From positions 1 to 64,000 of the forward strand of contig JAKLJY010000001.1 in assembly GCA_023150895.1 (NCBI GenBank): a stretch of 64,000 nucleotides of DNA, read 5' to 3'. The DNA comes from Myxococcota bacterium. GTDB taxonomy: Bacteria > Myxococcota_A > Bradymonadia > UBA7976 > UBA1532. Shown piece by piece: positions 40,947-50,521 of the stretch. Below the pieces are notes generated by a model, which saw only the letters and a program-made list of their open reading frames with translations, did not search any database and had not been told where the DNA came from. The translations under genes and the position numbers were made by a program. Numbering within the stretch: position 1 is the stretch's first letter; every line of letters starts with the position of its first letter.

Positions 40947-43478
40947 CTATTTCTTCAGGAGGCGGTTGAAAAGCCCGCCGTCCTTGGGCTTCTCGCGGCG
41001 CCGGGCGTCGAGGAGCCGGAGTTCGCGGATCGCGTCGGCGTTCGAAGGGTTCAGTGCGAGCGTCTTCCGGAAGAAGCGCTCTGCGAGTTCCTCGTTGCCT
41101 TGATTCTTCGAGATGATCCCGAGGAACACGTACCCCGCGTCCTGACTCTCGTCCGAGGCGAGCGCGCTCTTGAGGTCCTCCCGAGCGTCGTGTCGGGTCC
41201 GCTGATCCGCCGGATCTGCGCAGAGGTAGCGCGTCCAGCCTCGATAGATTCGATAGACGGCCTGGTGGGCGTCCTGACGCGCAGCCGCCTCGAAGAACTC
41301 GAGGGCACGCTTGTTCTCGCCTTTGGCGAGGCAGGCTTTGCCGCGCTGGAAATTGCTGTCCGCCTTGACGATGTCCGTCTTGCCCGCGTCGTCCACGACG
41401 GGTGCGAGATGCAGGAGATCGTATTCGTGGCGCCGGCGGGGATCGGAGAGGTTCTCCCATGCCTGCGCGACCCGCCGCTGAATCTCGGCGGCGCGGCGCC
41501 GAAGTTCTTCATCGGCGCCGGCCCCGAGCTGGTCGGGATGGACGAGGCGTGCCAAGCGCATGAACGCATTGCGCACGGCATCGGTCGGGGCATCGACCGG
41601 GATCTCGAGGACCTCGTAGTGGTTGAGCCGGCCGAGCTGGTTGAACTTTTCGGTCACGAAGAGGCGCACGGCCTCTTCGGCCGCGGTCGGTCGACTCGGC
41701 GCGGTTGGATCCGCGCGGCGCCCGAGCCCGTCCAGCGGAATGCTCGGATTCGTCACGGCCGTCGGACGGATGACGGAGTGGCTACCGCTGCTCAGTGCGT
41801 CGTGCTCCCCCGTCCCCGGACGCGGACCGAGCGTCGGCACCACGGGATGCCCGCCGGACGGCGTCCGCGAGAACCCGCCGGTCGCCGGTCCACGCGCGGG
41901 CGGCATGCTCGGGCGCGTCGGCCGCTGGGCGGGCTGGGGTCCGCTTGCCATCGGTGAGCCCGGCTGCGTCGTCCGGTCGCGCACCGGCGACATCGCCTGC
42001 GAGGGGCGGGCGAGCGCGGGCACCTCACCCGCATCGAATGCGATGCACTTCATCATTTCGAACGCGCGGAGGACCCGCAGCGTGTCGATGAGGCCGAAGG
42101 CGCTCTGGGCGAGGAGCGCCCCCATGGTGACGACCCCGTCACAGGCCTCGGCAAGCCGCATCTCCTCGGGAAAGTCGCGCAGCAGACGGGCGTAGTCGCG
42201 CAGCTTCTCCGTTCGCCGCACCGGCCGATTGGGGTGGGCGTCGAAGTGCGCAACGAGGGGGGCCACGGGAAACGACCGTTTGATGCCTTCGAAGATGAGG
42301 ACCAGCGGGTTGACTTCGAATGCCTGACCGCGCTCCGAAACGCCCGGATCGTAACTCAGGCCGTACTGGGCCCCCGACCAGTCGAAACACCCCAGGATGC
42401 GCTCTCGAACGAGCCGCCGCTGGAGTTCCACGACCTCGTTCGGGCCGATGACCCCGAGTTGAGCGAGGGCGGCACCCGCTTCGAGCCCATCACGGTCGAC
42501 GAGCGCCCTGAATCGGGCGTGGCTCCCTTCGTTCAACGTCCCGTCCAGCATGAGACGCCAACCGATCTCCTCGGCGCGCACATTGCTCTCGGCGCCGATC
42601 GGGAAACCGTTGCGAATCGTGACGCTCTTGTAGACGGAACCTCGTTGCAGGACGAGCCGACCCGAGAAGATGTCGCGGAAAACGTTGTAGAGGAGGTCTC
42701 CGAGAAGGATTTCGCCGTAGATTCCCTGAGGTTCGGTCGGTCGACTCGGCACCATCGGGCGCAGCGCGAAGTCGGCCTCGCTGTCCCGGCGGCCGGGCTC
42801 CGACACGAGCGACGCCGCCGGGTCGATCGCATCGTCCACCCCGAGGGGGTCGCCCCCCGGGGGCGCCGAAGCCTGCGCGTCGAGCTCAATCTTCAGAGCA
42901 GAGCCGCTCGGGAACTCGAATTGGTGAGAAAACGACGCTTCGAGATCTTGAGACGCGTCGCCGCCGTCCTCGACGAGTTCGACATCGACGGTGGCCATCC
43001 GGGTGTCGACGACGAACCTCTCGGTGGCAACCGGTCCGCCGAGGCCGAACGGCCGGCGCGGCGCCTCATCGGGCACGGCCTCGACGACGGCCTCGTGTGC
43101 GGCGCCCGGGAGGCCGAGGGCCTCGAGGACGACCCGGCGCAGGGACTCGGCCGTGAAGGGCCTCAGGAGAATGTGCCGGATGTCGCAGGCGGACCGCGCC
43201 TCGCGAAGGAGTGACGAGTCGGCTGGGCCGTTCGTGACGAGAATGAGCGGGAGCCCGGGATTGGCTGTCCGGAGCCGCACGCAGACGTCGAGGCCGCCGA
43301 CCCAGGGGAGGCCCTCGTCGACGAGCACGAGGTCCGGTCGTTCGAATTCGAAGAGTTCGAGCCCGGCGTTTGCGTTGTCCGATTCGAAGACGGTGAAGTC
43401 GAGGCCGTCGAGGACGCTGGCCGCGAATTCCCGAATTCGGGGATCGTGTTCGATGAGGAGGATGCGTTCTCCGGCCAT
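40947..43478 (-). CDS. receiver/DUF4388/J-domain/TPR protein
   Basis: This 843-residue protein starts with a receiver-like domain (1-125). It has acidic residues E10 and D12 and an Asp54 for phosphorylation, but the conserved Lys is Arg106 (ILLRPF), so signalling may be altered. A DUF4388 region (about 250-490) contains GEILLGDLLYNVFRDIFSGR. A Pro/Ser linker (about 490-600) leads to a J-domain (619-690) with an intact HPD (647-649), and TPRs (about 700-820) follow. The tail GGLFNRLLKK matches the tail of the protein at 27665. A short palindrome sits directly before the ATG at 43478, and no clear ribosome site is present. Confidence 0.87.
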   Translation of the reverse strand: MAGERILLIEHDPRIREFAASVLDGLDFTVFESDNANAGLELFEFERPDLVLVDEGLPWVGGLDVCVRLRTANPGLPLILVTNGPADSSLLREARSACDIRHILLRPFTAESLRRVVLEALGLPGAAHEAVVEAVPDEAPRRPFGLGGPVATERFVVDTRMATVDVELVEDGGDASQDLEASFSHQFEFPSGSALKIELDAQASAPPGGDPLGVDDAIDPAASLVSEPGRRDSEADFALRPMVPSRPTEPQGIYGEILLGDLLYNVFRDIFSGRLVLQRGSVYKSVTIRNGFPIGAESNVRAEEIGWRLMLDGTLNEGSHARFRALVDRDGLEAGAALAQLGVIGPNEVVELQRRLVRERILGCFDWSGAQYGLSYDPGVSERGQAFEVNPLVLIFEGIKRSFPVAPLVAHFDAHPNRPVRRTEKLRDYARLLRDFPEEMRLAEACDGVVTMGALLAQSAFGLIDTLRVLRAFEMMKCIAFDAGEVPALARPSQAMSPVRDRTTQPGSPMASGPQPAQRPTRPSMPPARGPATGGFSRTPSGGHPVVPTLGPRPGTGEHDALSSGSHSVIRPTAVTNPSIPLDGLGRRADPTAPSRPTAAEEAVRLFVTEKFNQLGRLNHYEVLEIPVDAPTDAVRNAFMRLARLVHPDQLGAGADEELRRRAAEIQRRVAQAWENLSDPRRRHEYDLLHLAPVVDDAGKTDIVKADSNFQRGKACLAKGENKRALEFFEAAARQDAHQAVYRIYRGWTRYLCADPADQRTRHDAREDLKSALASDESQDAGYVFLGIISKNQGNEELAERFFRKTLALNPSNADAIRELRLLDARRREKPKDGGLFNRLLKK

Positions 43479-43482
43479 TGGC

Positions 43483-43495
43483 GAGTAAATTACTC
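43483..43495. promoter_or_regulatory. AT-rich palindrome before the receiver/J-domain gene
   Basis: GAGTAA-A-TTACTC is a perfect 13-base inverted repeat, notably AT-rich here. It ends 5 bases before the ATG of the minus-strand gene, where a ribosome site would sit, and 51 bases before the divergent ATG at 43547. It may be an operator or a translational block. Confidence 0.45.
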
Positions 43496-43546
43496 AACTG
43501 GTGGTTCGGTGGAAACAACACCGGTCGTTTCGGAGGATGACGAGAG

Positions 43547-44113
43547 ATGATTCCTGACCCCCGTCCCGATCTCGACCCGTACGATGCCCGCCTCGTCGAG
43601 CTCGGCATCCGCATCGGGCGCCTCCTCGCCGCGGATGTTCGAGCGTTCGTGCCGCAGACGGTCCGGGACCGCTTTCTGGAACTCCCCGCGCTCGCGGATG
43701 CCCTCGACGATGCCGCACTCGCGGACCTCAAGCGCGCGACGCTCGACGCGACCGAAGCCCTCGCGACGCGCGTCGAGCGTCAGTTGTGCGCGCCCGCAGC
43801 CTGGCTGGGCGCGGCCTCGCCTCGCCGCGAGGGGCATGGGACGCCGCCCCTGACCGAGCATCCCCCGGTCGCGGCCGTGGCCGCCGAGGTCGCCGACACC
43901 GTCAACGCACTGCTGCGCGAGCGCGGCATGGGTATCGAACCCGCCCTCGGCTATCGTCTGCCGATGCGTTTCATCGACGGCGACAACCTCGCCACGCTCA
44001 CGCTGAATTTCTGGAAGGCCGTCGCGCGCCGGGACGAACAACGGCGCCGCGCCGACGCCACGGCGGCGACCGCGGCGGCAGGCGAGCGCCGCCGGAGATG
44101 GGACGAGGCCTGA
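43547..44113 (+). CDS. hypothetical alpha-helical protein
   Basis: This is a 188-residue, mainly helical protein that I do not recognise. There is no signal peptide or membrane segment. The middle has VADTVNALLRERGMGIEPALGY and the C-terminus is strongly basic and coiled-coil-like (KAVARRDEQRRRADATAATA), so it may bind nucleic acid or a protein. The ATG has GAGAG upstream. It is divergent from the receiver/J-domain gene, and both may be read from the palindrome region. The convergent neighbour ends 10 bases beyond. Confidence 0.6.
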   Translation: MIPDPRPDLDPYDARLVELGIRIGRLLAADVRAFVPQTVRDRFLELPALADALDDAALADLKRATLDATEALATRVERQLCAPAAWLGAASPRREGHGTPPLTEHPPVAAVAAEVADTVNALLRERGMGIEPALGYRLPMRFIDGDNLATLTLNFWKAVARRDEQRRRADATAATAAAGERRRRWDEA

Positions 44114-44123
44114 GGCCGGCCGG

Positions 44124-47100
44124 CTACTCGATGTAGAGTTCGACGCGTCGGTTGGCAGCCCGCCCCGCAGCGTCCCGGTTCGAGTCGATGGGCTCGCTTT
44201 CGCCCTTCCCGACCGGGACGAGGCGCTCGGCCGCGACGCCGAGGTCGACGAGGGCGTCGCGAACGATACCCGCCCGGAAGGCGGTCTTGCGCAGATTGTC
44301 CGCGTCCGCGCCGACGCTGTCCGTGTGAACCTCGATCCGGACGCGCTTGAGGTCGTTCCGGGCGGCGAGGAGCGCGGCGACATCGGCAAGCACCGCACGC
44401 ACGCTCGGCGCAAGGCGTCCCCCCTGCTTCGGGAACGTGATCGGCCGCGCCAGCACGATCTGCGAGCCCCGAACCTCGGCGTCCCCGAAACGCGTCAGCG
44501 CAGCTTCGGTGATGGGGGGTGCCACGTCCGGGCAGCCGTCGCCGTCGGCGTCGCCATCGGGATCTTCGGGTTCGAGAGGACACCGATCCAGGGCGTCCGC
44601 AATCTGGTCGTGGTCGTTGTCCGGATCGGGACATCCGTCGTCGTCCCGATGGCCATCGCGGTCTTCGGCGGTGGCGGGGCAAAGGTCGGCGACGTCCGGG
44701 AAGCCGTCCCCGTCGTTGTCGGTCTCGGGACAGCCGTCCGCGTCCTCGTGTCCGTCGGGGTCTTCGGGCACGTTCGGGCAACGATCCGTCGCGTCGCCGA
44801 CCCCATCGCCATCGGTGTCGACGGGGACGGCAGCCACCTCTGGGTCGACACTCGGCCGCGCGCTCTCCTCCGCCGCGGGTGAGCCGTCGGCATCGAAGGG
44901 GCACGCCCACCCGAACCCGGCGAGGGCGCGCACCTGGGCGGCTCCCGGCGCGGAGACGATCCCCGCCCCTCCGCCCGCTCTCAGGTTGAAGCAGCGGGCA
45001 AAAGCCCAGGTGACCACGCCGAGCGCTTCGGTGCGGGGGGTCGGCGCGTCGTCCGTCGCGAGCTCGGCCTCACCAAACGCCTCCACGCCCACGGACAGCG
45101 CCGCCAAGAGCTCGTATTCGACACCCGCGGCCCACGCGAGCGCGCCGCCGTGTCGCTCGCCGAGAAGCGCCTCTTCCTGACGAAACGTGTACCCCACGTT
45201 TGCTGCGAGGCGCAGCGGGCCCGTGCGCGCGTCGACGGCCACCCGCGGACGCCAGGTCGGGCCGGCGGCCCCGAGCCACTGCGTCTCGTCTCCCGTCGGC
45301 ACGGTGGCGAGCAGACCGGCGCCGACGCCCAGGCCGTCCCCGCGCCGTTTGAGAAGGCCAATCATCCCTTGCAGCCGCACGTCGCCGAGCGCCCCGCCCC
45401 TGGGGTTCTCGGCCGCGTCTCCGGCCAGGATCTCACCGCCCCGGCCAGATGCCCCCACCGCCACGGGGAGGCCGACACCGAGGCCGAATCGCCCGAAGAG
45501 AGAGACGGAGGCGGCGAAATCGAGGACCGCCAGATTCTGGACCATGGGCCCGACGACCGTCCCGTCGGGGTACTCCGCGACCAGGGGCGCTCGTGCATAG
45601 TGAAGGATGAACTGCATCCGCGTCTCGAGGTGCTCACCGGAGGGCGGCGCCTCGACGGCGGTGAGTGAGCCATTCCCGAGGGCCGGTTCGAGGCCCGATG
45701 CGTCGAATCCCCTCGCCGCTCCCGTCGGCACGCCGAGTGTCACCAGGACGCAAACGGCCACGGGGCCGGCCCGACGTCGACGAATCCGACGGCGCGACGC
45801 CAAGAGGGCCAGGGCGAGCGCCAGGACCGGGGCCGCGCTGCCCGTTCGCGTCGGGGCCGACTGGCAGCCGACGCCACTTCGTGCCCGGAGGCTCTCCGGC
45901 TCGAGACCGGCGCCCGGTTCGGGCACGGGGGGCGGTGCATCGACGTCGTCGGTCGGATCGAGTGGATCCGTCTCACCGTCGTCGACTCTCCCGTTGCCGT
46001 TGGCGTCTTCCTGCCCGTCGGCGGCGCCGCCGCCGTCCGTGTCGCGGTTCTTCGGATCGGTGCGAGAGCGGGGATCGGCATCCGGGATGAACCGGTTGGT
46101 CGCCAACGCCGTGCCTCGCGCCCCTTGGGTACGCCCGAGCTCCGTGCCGTCGCTGACGCCGTCGTCGTCCGAGTCCGGGTCGAGAGCGTCGATCGCGCCG
46201 TCGCCGTCGGTGTCTTCGAGCCCGTCTTCCCCGTCCGCCACCCCGTCGTCGTCCGAATCGTTGTCGCCGGGATTCAGGCCCAGGGCTACCTCGTCGGCAT
46301 CGGGGAGCCCGTCTTCGTCGACGTCGCGGGCGCCACCGCCGAGGGCGTCTTCCCGGACGGGCGGCGCCGGCACCTCGGCGTCGACGCGGGCCTGCGGCTC
46401 GACGGCCAACGCGTCTCCGCCGTCACTCTCAATCGGGGAGCCGGCGTCCGCGACCGCATCGGGCAAGGCGCCGCCCCCGTCGCCGGGTTCGGGCTCCGGG
46501 CCGGCGTCGGTCTCCGGGGGGGTCGACTCGTTCCGCCGGGGATCTCGCTCCCCCGGGTCGAGTCGCCCGTCGTGGTCGAGGTCCTCCTCGCCGTCGTCGA
46601 GTCCGTCACCGTCGCTGTCCGTGTCGAGCGGATCCGGTCGCCCGTCCCCATCCGTGTCGACTGCCGGCTCGAGGCCATCGGCGATGCCGTCGCCGTCCGA
46701 ATCCGCAGCGGTGGGATCCGTCTCCGTGGGATCGACGGCCCCGTCGCCATCCCGGTCCTCGGCGCCGTCCGTCAACCCGTCGCCATCGGTATCGGCTCGC
46801 AGGGGGTGGGTCGTCGTGGTCGGATCGACGTCGCCGCGGAACGCCTCGGGGACGGTCCCACGACCGGGCCGGACCACGCCGGCTTCGAGTCCGTCCGGCA
46901 ACCCGTCGTCATCGCTGTCGGCGTCGTTTGCGTTGATGCTGCCGTCCCCGTCGGTGTCGACCAGGGCGGCCGGCTCGGCGCCGTCGACGAGGCCGTCATC
47001 GTCGGCGTCTGCATCGTCGGGGGGCAGCCCGTAGGCAGCCTCGACGGCGTCCGCGAGACCATCCCCGTCCGCGTCCGGGGGACCGGCAGCGTCGTCGGCG

Positions 47101-48634
47101 GCGCGATTCGGCGAGGTCTCTCCGGCATCGAGGCGCCCGTTCCGGTTCGCGTCCTCGAGGCCGTCCGGACGTCCGCCCCCGTCCGTATCGGCGCGCAGCG
47201 GGCTCGTCGTCGACTCGGGGTCGGCATCAGGCGCGAAAGCGCCGGCCCGGATGTCGGTGTCGACGGTCGGCTCGGTGATTCCGAGCTCGAGCCCGTCCGG
47301 GAGTCCGTCATCGTCGCTGTCGGGATCGGCCGCGTTGATTCGCCCGTCACCGTCCGTATCGTCGAGCGCCCCGACCTCGCCGCCATCGGGAACGCCATCG
47401 TCGTCGGTGTCGGCGTCCGTCGGCCGGAGGCCGAACGCGAGTTCGACGCGTGCGCTCAGTCCGTCTCCGTCGGGATCTCCATCGAGATCGTCGCGCGGGT
47501 TGGCCGGAGACGTGCCGTCGAGAACCTCCCGCCCGTCCTCCGTGCCACCACCGTCGGTGTCGAGCACCCGCGGGTTGCTCTCCGCCGCATCCACGCGGCC
47601 GTTGCCGTTGCGGTCCTCTTCACCGTCCTCGAGGCCGTCGCCGTCGCTGTCGGGTCGGGTGGGATTGGTCCCCGTGCCCGCTTCGAGTCCGTCGCCGAGT
47701 CCGTCGTCGTCGCTGTCGTCGTCGAAGGGGGCCGTCCCGAGCGCGGCTTCCTCGGCGGCCGTCAGGCCGTCGCGGTCCAGGTCGCCGGCCGGATCATCTG
47801 CCGGATTGCGGGGGTTGGTCCCCGCCGCGGTTTCGTCGCCGTCCGTGGACCCGCCGCCGTCCGTATCCGGCAGGTGCGGGTCGCTCTCGCCCGGATCGAC
47901 CCGTCCGTCCCGGTCCGCGTCCTCGAACCCGTCCGAAAGCCCGTCGCCATCCGTGTCGGCGAGGCGGGGATCGGTCCCCGCGACGCGGACCTCGAGGGCG
48001 TCGTCGAGCCCATCCCGGTCCGTGTCGGCCACCCGCGGATTCGTGCGCAGGCTCGTCTCTTCGGCCGTCGTCAGGCCGTCACCGTCCGGATCGCCGTCGG
48101 GGTCGTCGAAAGGGTCCCGCGGATCGAAACCGCCTGTACGCTCCGCGGCGTCGTCGGTGCCGCCGCCATCGGTGTCCGCGAGCGCCGGGCTCGACTCACC
48201 AGGGTCGAGCACGCCGTCGGCGTCACGATCTTCGAAGCCGTCCTCGAGGCCGTCGCCGTCGGTGTCGGCCCGCGTGGGATCCGTCGGCGTGTGAACCCCC
48301 GGTCCGGCCCGCACGCCCGTCTCGACCCCGTCCGGGAGATCAGGCCGTCGCCATCGGGATCGGCGTCCCCATCGTCGAGCGTGTAGCGTGGATCGGTCCC
48401 CTCGACGCGCTCCACACCGTCGAGCGTGCCGCCGCCGTCGGTGTCGGGTTCGAGCGGGTCCGTCTCCCCCGGGTCGAGCCGCCCATCCCCGTTGGCATCT
48501 TCGACGGCGTCGGGCAGGCCGTCCTGGTCGGTGTCCGGCCCGAGATCGCCCGGGGCCTCGCCGCCGGCCGCCGTTGTCGGGGCCAGAGTCGAAACCGCGG
48601 CGGCACAGGCGAGCGCGAGAAGGTGACGGGTCAT
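44124..48634 (-). CDS. giant TSP3-repeat / MYXO-CTERM-like / OmpA protein, with apparent frameshift
   Basis: This reads as one protein of about 1500 residues once a one-base frameshift near 48340 is corrected. It starts at ATG 48634 with a signal peptide (MTRHLLALACAAAVST). About 890 residues of TSP3 calcium-binding repeats follow (DTDGDGLxDGxE, DPDGDGL). Near residue 922 there is a Cys, then a hydrophobic stretch, then RRRIRRRR (45771-45794), a MYXO-CTERM-like sorting signal. A second hydrophobic stretch (CVLVTLGVPTGAARGF), a beta-barrel, more TSP3 repeats and a C-terminal OmpA peptidoglycan-binding domain (HTDSVGADADNLRKTAFR, GRAANRRVELYIE) follow. Probably two ancestral genes are joined in frame. 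An internal TTG at 45803 would give a 559-residue OmpA protein. Confidence 0.75.
45950..48600 (-). repeat. TSP3-coding repeat tract
   Basis: The DNA is a degenerate repeat of GAC-rich units, read on the minus strand as DTDGDG, DPDGDG and DSDDDG calcium-binding loops, dozens of them. A second short tract lies at 44520-44830. The bias creates long open frames on the other strand that are not genes. Confidence 0.8.
48331..48350 (-). other. apparent frameshift in the giant TSP3 gene
   Basis: The signal-peptide frame reads ADPDGDGL then ISRTGSRRA and stops at 48071. The neighbouring frame gives RPDLPDGVETG and continues in the TSP3 pattern. The switch lies within GGCCTGATCTCCCGG on the minus strand. 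One base is missing or two are extra. Confidence 0.75.
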
Positions 48635-48751
48635 CGAGGCCAACTGCGTTATGGTGCGCGTCCGAAGGTCGAGGAAGGCCCCCGACCCCTCCGGGACACG
48701 ACCAGATGATGGAAGGTCCGGCCCGGGCTGGCAAGAAACGACGAGGGAACG

Positions 48752-49561
48752 ATGGACTCGACCGAAGCGTTCACACGACTCGTGGGCATCATGGCTCGCC
48801 TCCGAAGCCCGGGGGGTTGTCCGTGGGATCGGGAGCAGACCCTCTCGACCCTGCGGCCCTACCTCCTCGAGGAGACCTACGAGGTCCTGGACGCGATGGA
48901 GGCGGGTGATGCGCGCGAGCACTGCGAAGAGCTCGGTGATCTCCTTCTTCAGGTGGTCTTTCAGGCGCGGGTCCGCGAGGAGGCGGGCGACTTCGACATC
49001 GCCGACGTCGCGCAGGCCATTGCCGACAAGCTCGTCCGGCGCCACCCGCACGTTTTCGGCGACGGCAGCGTCGTCGCCGACGACGCGGCGACCGTGGTGA
49101 AGAACTGGTCGGAGATCAAGGCGGCCGAGAAGGCGTCGGCGGGGACGCAGCGAAAGAGCGCCCTCGACGGCGTACCGGCCGCCCTGCCTGCCTTGTTGCG
49201 GGCGACCCGCATCGGAGAAAAGGCGGCCGCGGCCGGCTTCGATTGGCGGGAGGCGGGTGGCGTGCTCGACAAGCTCGACGAAGAGGCCCTCGAACTGCGC
49301 GAGGCCGTCGCGCGCGGCGATCGGGCGTCCATCGAGGCGGAGATGGGCGACTACCTGTTCACCCTCGTCAACGCCTGTCGTCACCTCGGGATCGACGCCG
49401 AGTCCGCGTTGCGCGGGACGACGCGTCGCTTCGAACAGCGTTTCCGCGTGCTCGAGGCCGGCGTTCTCGACGACGGTCACCCCAATCTCCGCGCGCTGGA
49501 CGACGAAGCCCTCGAGCGGCGATGGCAGGCGGCCAAACGCCTGCTCGCGGGCGCCTCATAG
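48752..49561 (+). CDS. mazG: nucleoside triphosphate pyrophosphohydrolase MazG
   Basis: MazG hydrolyses (d)NTPs to monophosphate and PPi, clearing damaged nucleotides and tuning ppGpp levels. The product is 269 residues with two all-alpha domains. The first is classical: GGCPWDREQTLSTLRPYLLEETYEVLDAM with the EExxE metal motif and EELGDLLLQVVFQ; HPHVFGDGSV and NWSEIKAAEK follow. The second domain has KLDEEALELREAV and EAEMGDYLFTLVN. It is therefore a full-length, two-domain enzyme like E. coli MazG. GAGGGAACG precedes the ATG. The gene is divergent from the TSP3/OmpA gene and its end overlaps meaB by 6 bases on the opposite strand. Confidence 0.94.
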   Translation: MDSTEAFTRLVGIMARLRSPGGCPWDREQTLSTLRPYLLEETYEVLDAMEAGDAREHCEELGDLLLQVVFQARVREEAGDFDIADVAQAIADKLVRRHPHVFGDGSVVADDAATVVKNWSEIKAAEKASAGTQRKSALDGVPAALPALLRATRIGEKAAAAGFDWREAGGVLDKLDEEALELREAVARGDRASIEAEMGDYLFTLVNACRHLGIDAESALRGTTRRFEQRFRVLEAGVLDDGHPNLRALDDEALERRWQAAKRLLAGAS

Positions 49562-50521
49562 GCGGTCGAGCAGCTCCTGGGCGATGCCGGCCGGATCCCC
49601 CTCCCCACGCATCAGGCGGTCCAGCAGGCCGTCGAGCCCGCCCACCCCCTCGACTGCGGCTTCGGCGCGGCGTCGGAGGGCGAGGAAGACGCGGTCCGAG
49701 AGTTCGGCCCGCCGCCGGGCCCGCAGACGCTCCGCCCATGCGGGCCCGGCGCGCAAATGGTGAACATGGGCGTCCACGGCGTCGACGAGCGCATCGACGC
49801 CCCGGTTCTCCGTCGCGACCGTTTGTAGAACCGGCACCTGCCACCCATGCCGCGTGCCGCCCTCGAGCTCGAGCAGCTGCTCGAGTTCGCGGACGACCCT
49901 CGCCGCATCCGGGCGGTCCGCCTTGTTCACCACGAAGAGGTCGGCAATCTCCAGGAGACCTGCCTTGAGCGCCTGAACACCGTCGCCGAGCCCGGGCACG
50001 ACGACGACGATCGACGTGTGCGCGGTATGCGCGATGTCGACCTCGTCCTGCCCGACGCCCACGGTCTCGATCAGGACGCGGTCGTACCCCATGGCGTCGA
50101 GCACGTTGACGACGTCGCGGGTGCTACGCGAAAGGCCGCCGAGGAGGCCCCGCGTGGCCAGCGAGCGGATGAAGACGCCCGGATCGGCGCTGTGCCGCTG
50201 CATGCGCACCCGGTCGCCGAGGATGGCCCCCCCGGTGAACGGGCTCGAAGGGTCGATGGCGACGACCCCGACGCGGAGCCCGCGGGCTCTCCAGGCCTCG
50301 ATCAGGCGGTCCGTCAGGGTGCTCTTGCCGGCGCCGGGGTTGCCCGTCACACCGACCACGTCGGCCCGGCCGGTGTGCGGGTAGAGCAGCGCCAGCGTCT
50401 CGGCGGCACCGGGCGCCTCGTCGTCGAGGTCGCGCATCAGCCGGGCCGCGGATCGAACATGTCCGGCGAGTACGGCGCGCGCCCGCTCGGAGGGCGTCGG
50501 GCCGCCCGCGCTGCCGCTCAA
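49556..50521 (-). CDS. meaB: methylmalonyl-CoA mutase-associated GTPase MeaB
   Basis: MeaB is a G3E-type GTPase that gates B12 delivery to and protects adenosylcobalamin mutases. The product is 321 residues if started at the TTG that overlaps the upstream stop (TTGA); an ATG at 50437 would give 294, but family members start further upstream, so TTG is preferred. Motifs are [23 protein letters not shown] (shown in two parts: [11 protein letters not shown], then [11 protein letters not shown]), [46 protein letters not shown] and [10 protein letters not shown]. It is the last gene of the catabolic operon. Its client, a mutase large subunit, is not in the window; only the B12-binding domain at 54962 is. 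Confidence 0.9.
   Translation of the reverse strand: MSGSAGGPTPSERARAVLAGHVRSAARLMRDLDDEAPGAAETLALLYPHTGRADVVGVTGNPGAGKSTLTDRLIEAWRARGLRVGVVAIDPSSPFTGGAILGDRVRMQRHSADPGVFIRSLATRGLLGGLSRSTRDVVNVLDAMGYDRVLIETVGVGQDEVDIAHTAHTSIVVVVPGLGDGVQALKAGLLEIADLFVVNKADRPDAARVVRELEQLLELEGGTRHGWQVPVLQTVATENRGVDALVDAVDAHVHHLRAGPAWAERLRARRRAELSDRVFLALRRRAEAAVEGVGGLDGLLDRLMRGEGDPAGIAQELLDRL

Noticed and set aside
48331-48350. Programmed ribosomal frameshifting
   Set aside because: The local sequence is not a slippery heptamer and no downstream pseudoknot is evident. Sequence error or mutation is simpler.
45607-48386. Long plus-strand open frames (Pro/Ser-rich and Val/Arg-rich) opposite the TSP3 gene
   Set aside because: They arise from the repeated GAC units on the other strand. 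They contain only low-complexity SPSPS and similar patterns and no domain.
45950-48600. CRISPR-like array in the repeat tract
   Set aside because: The units are degenerate, contiguous and coding, without spacers, and translate to TSP3 calcium-binding loops.
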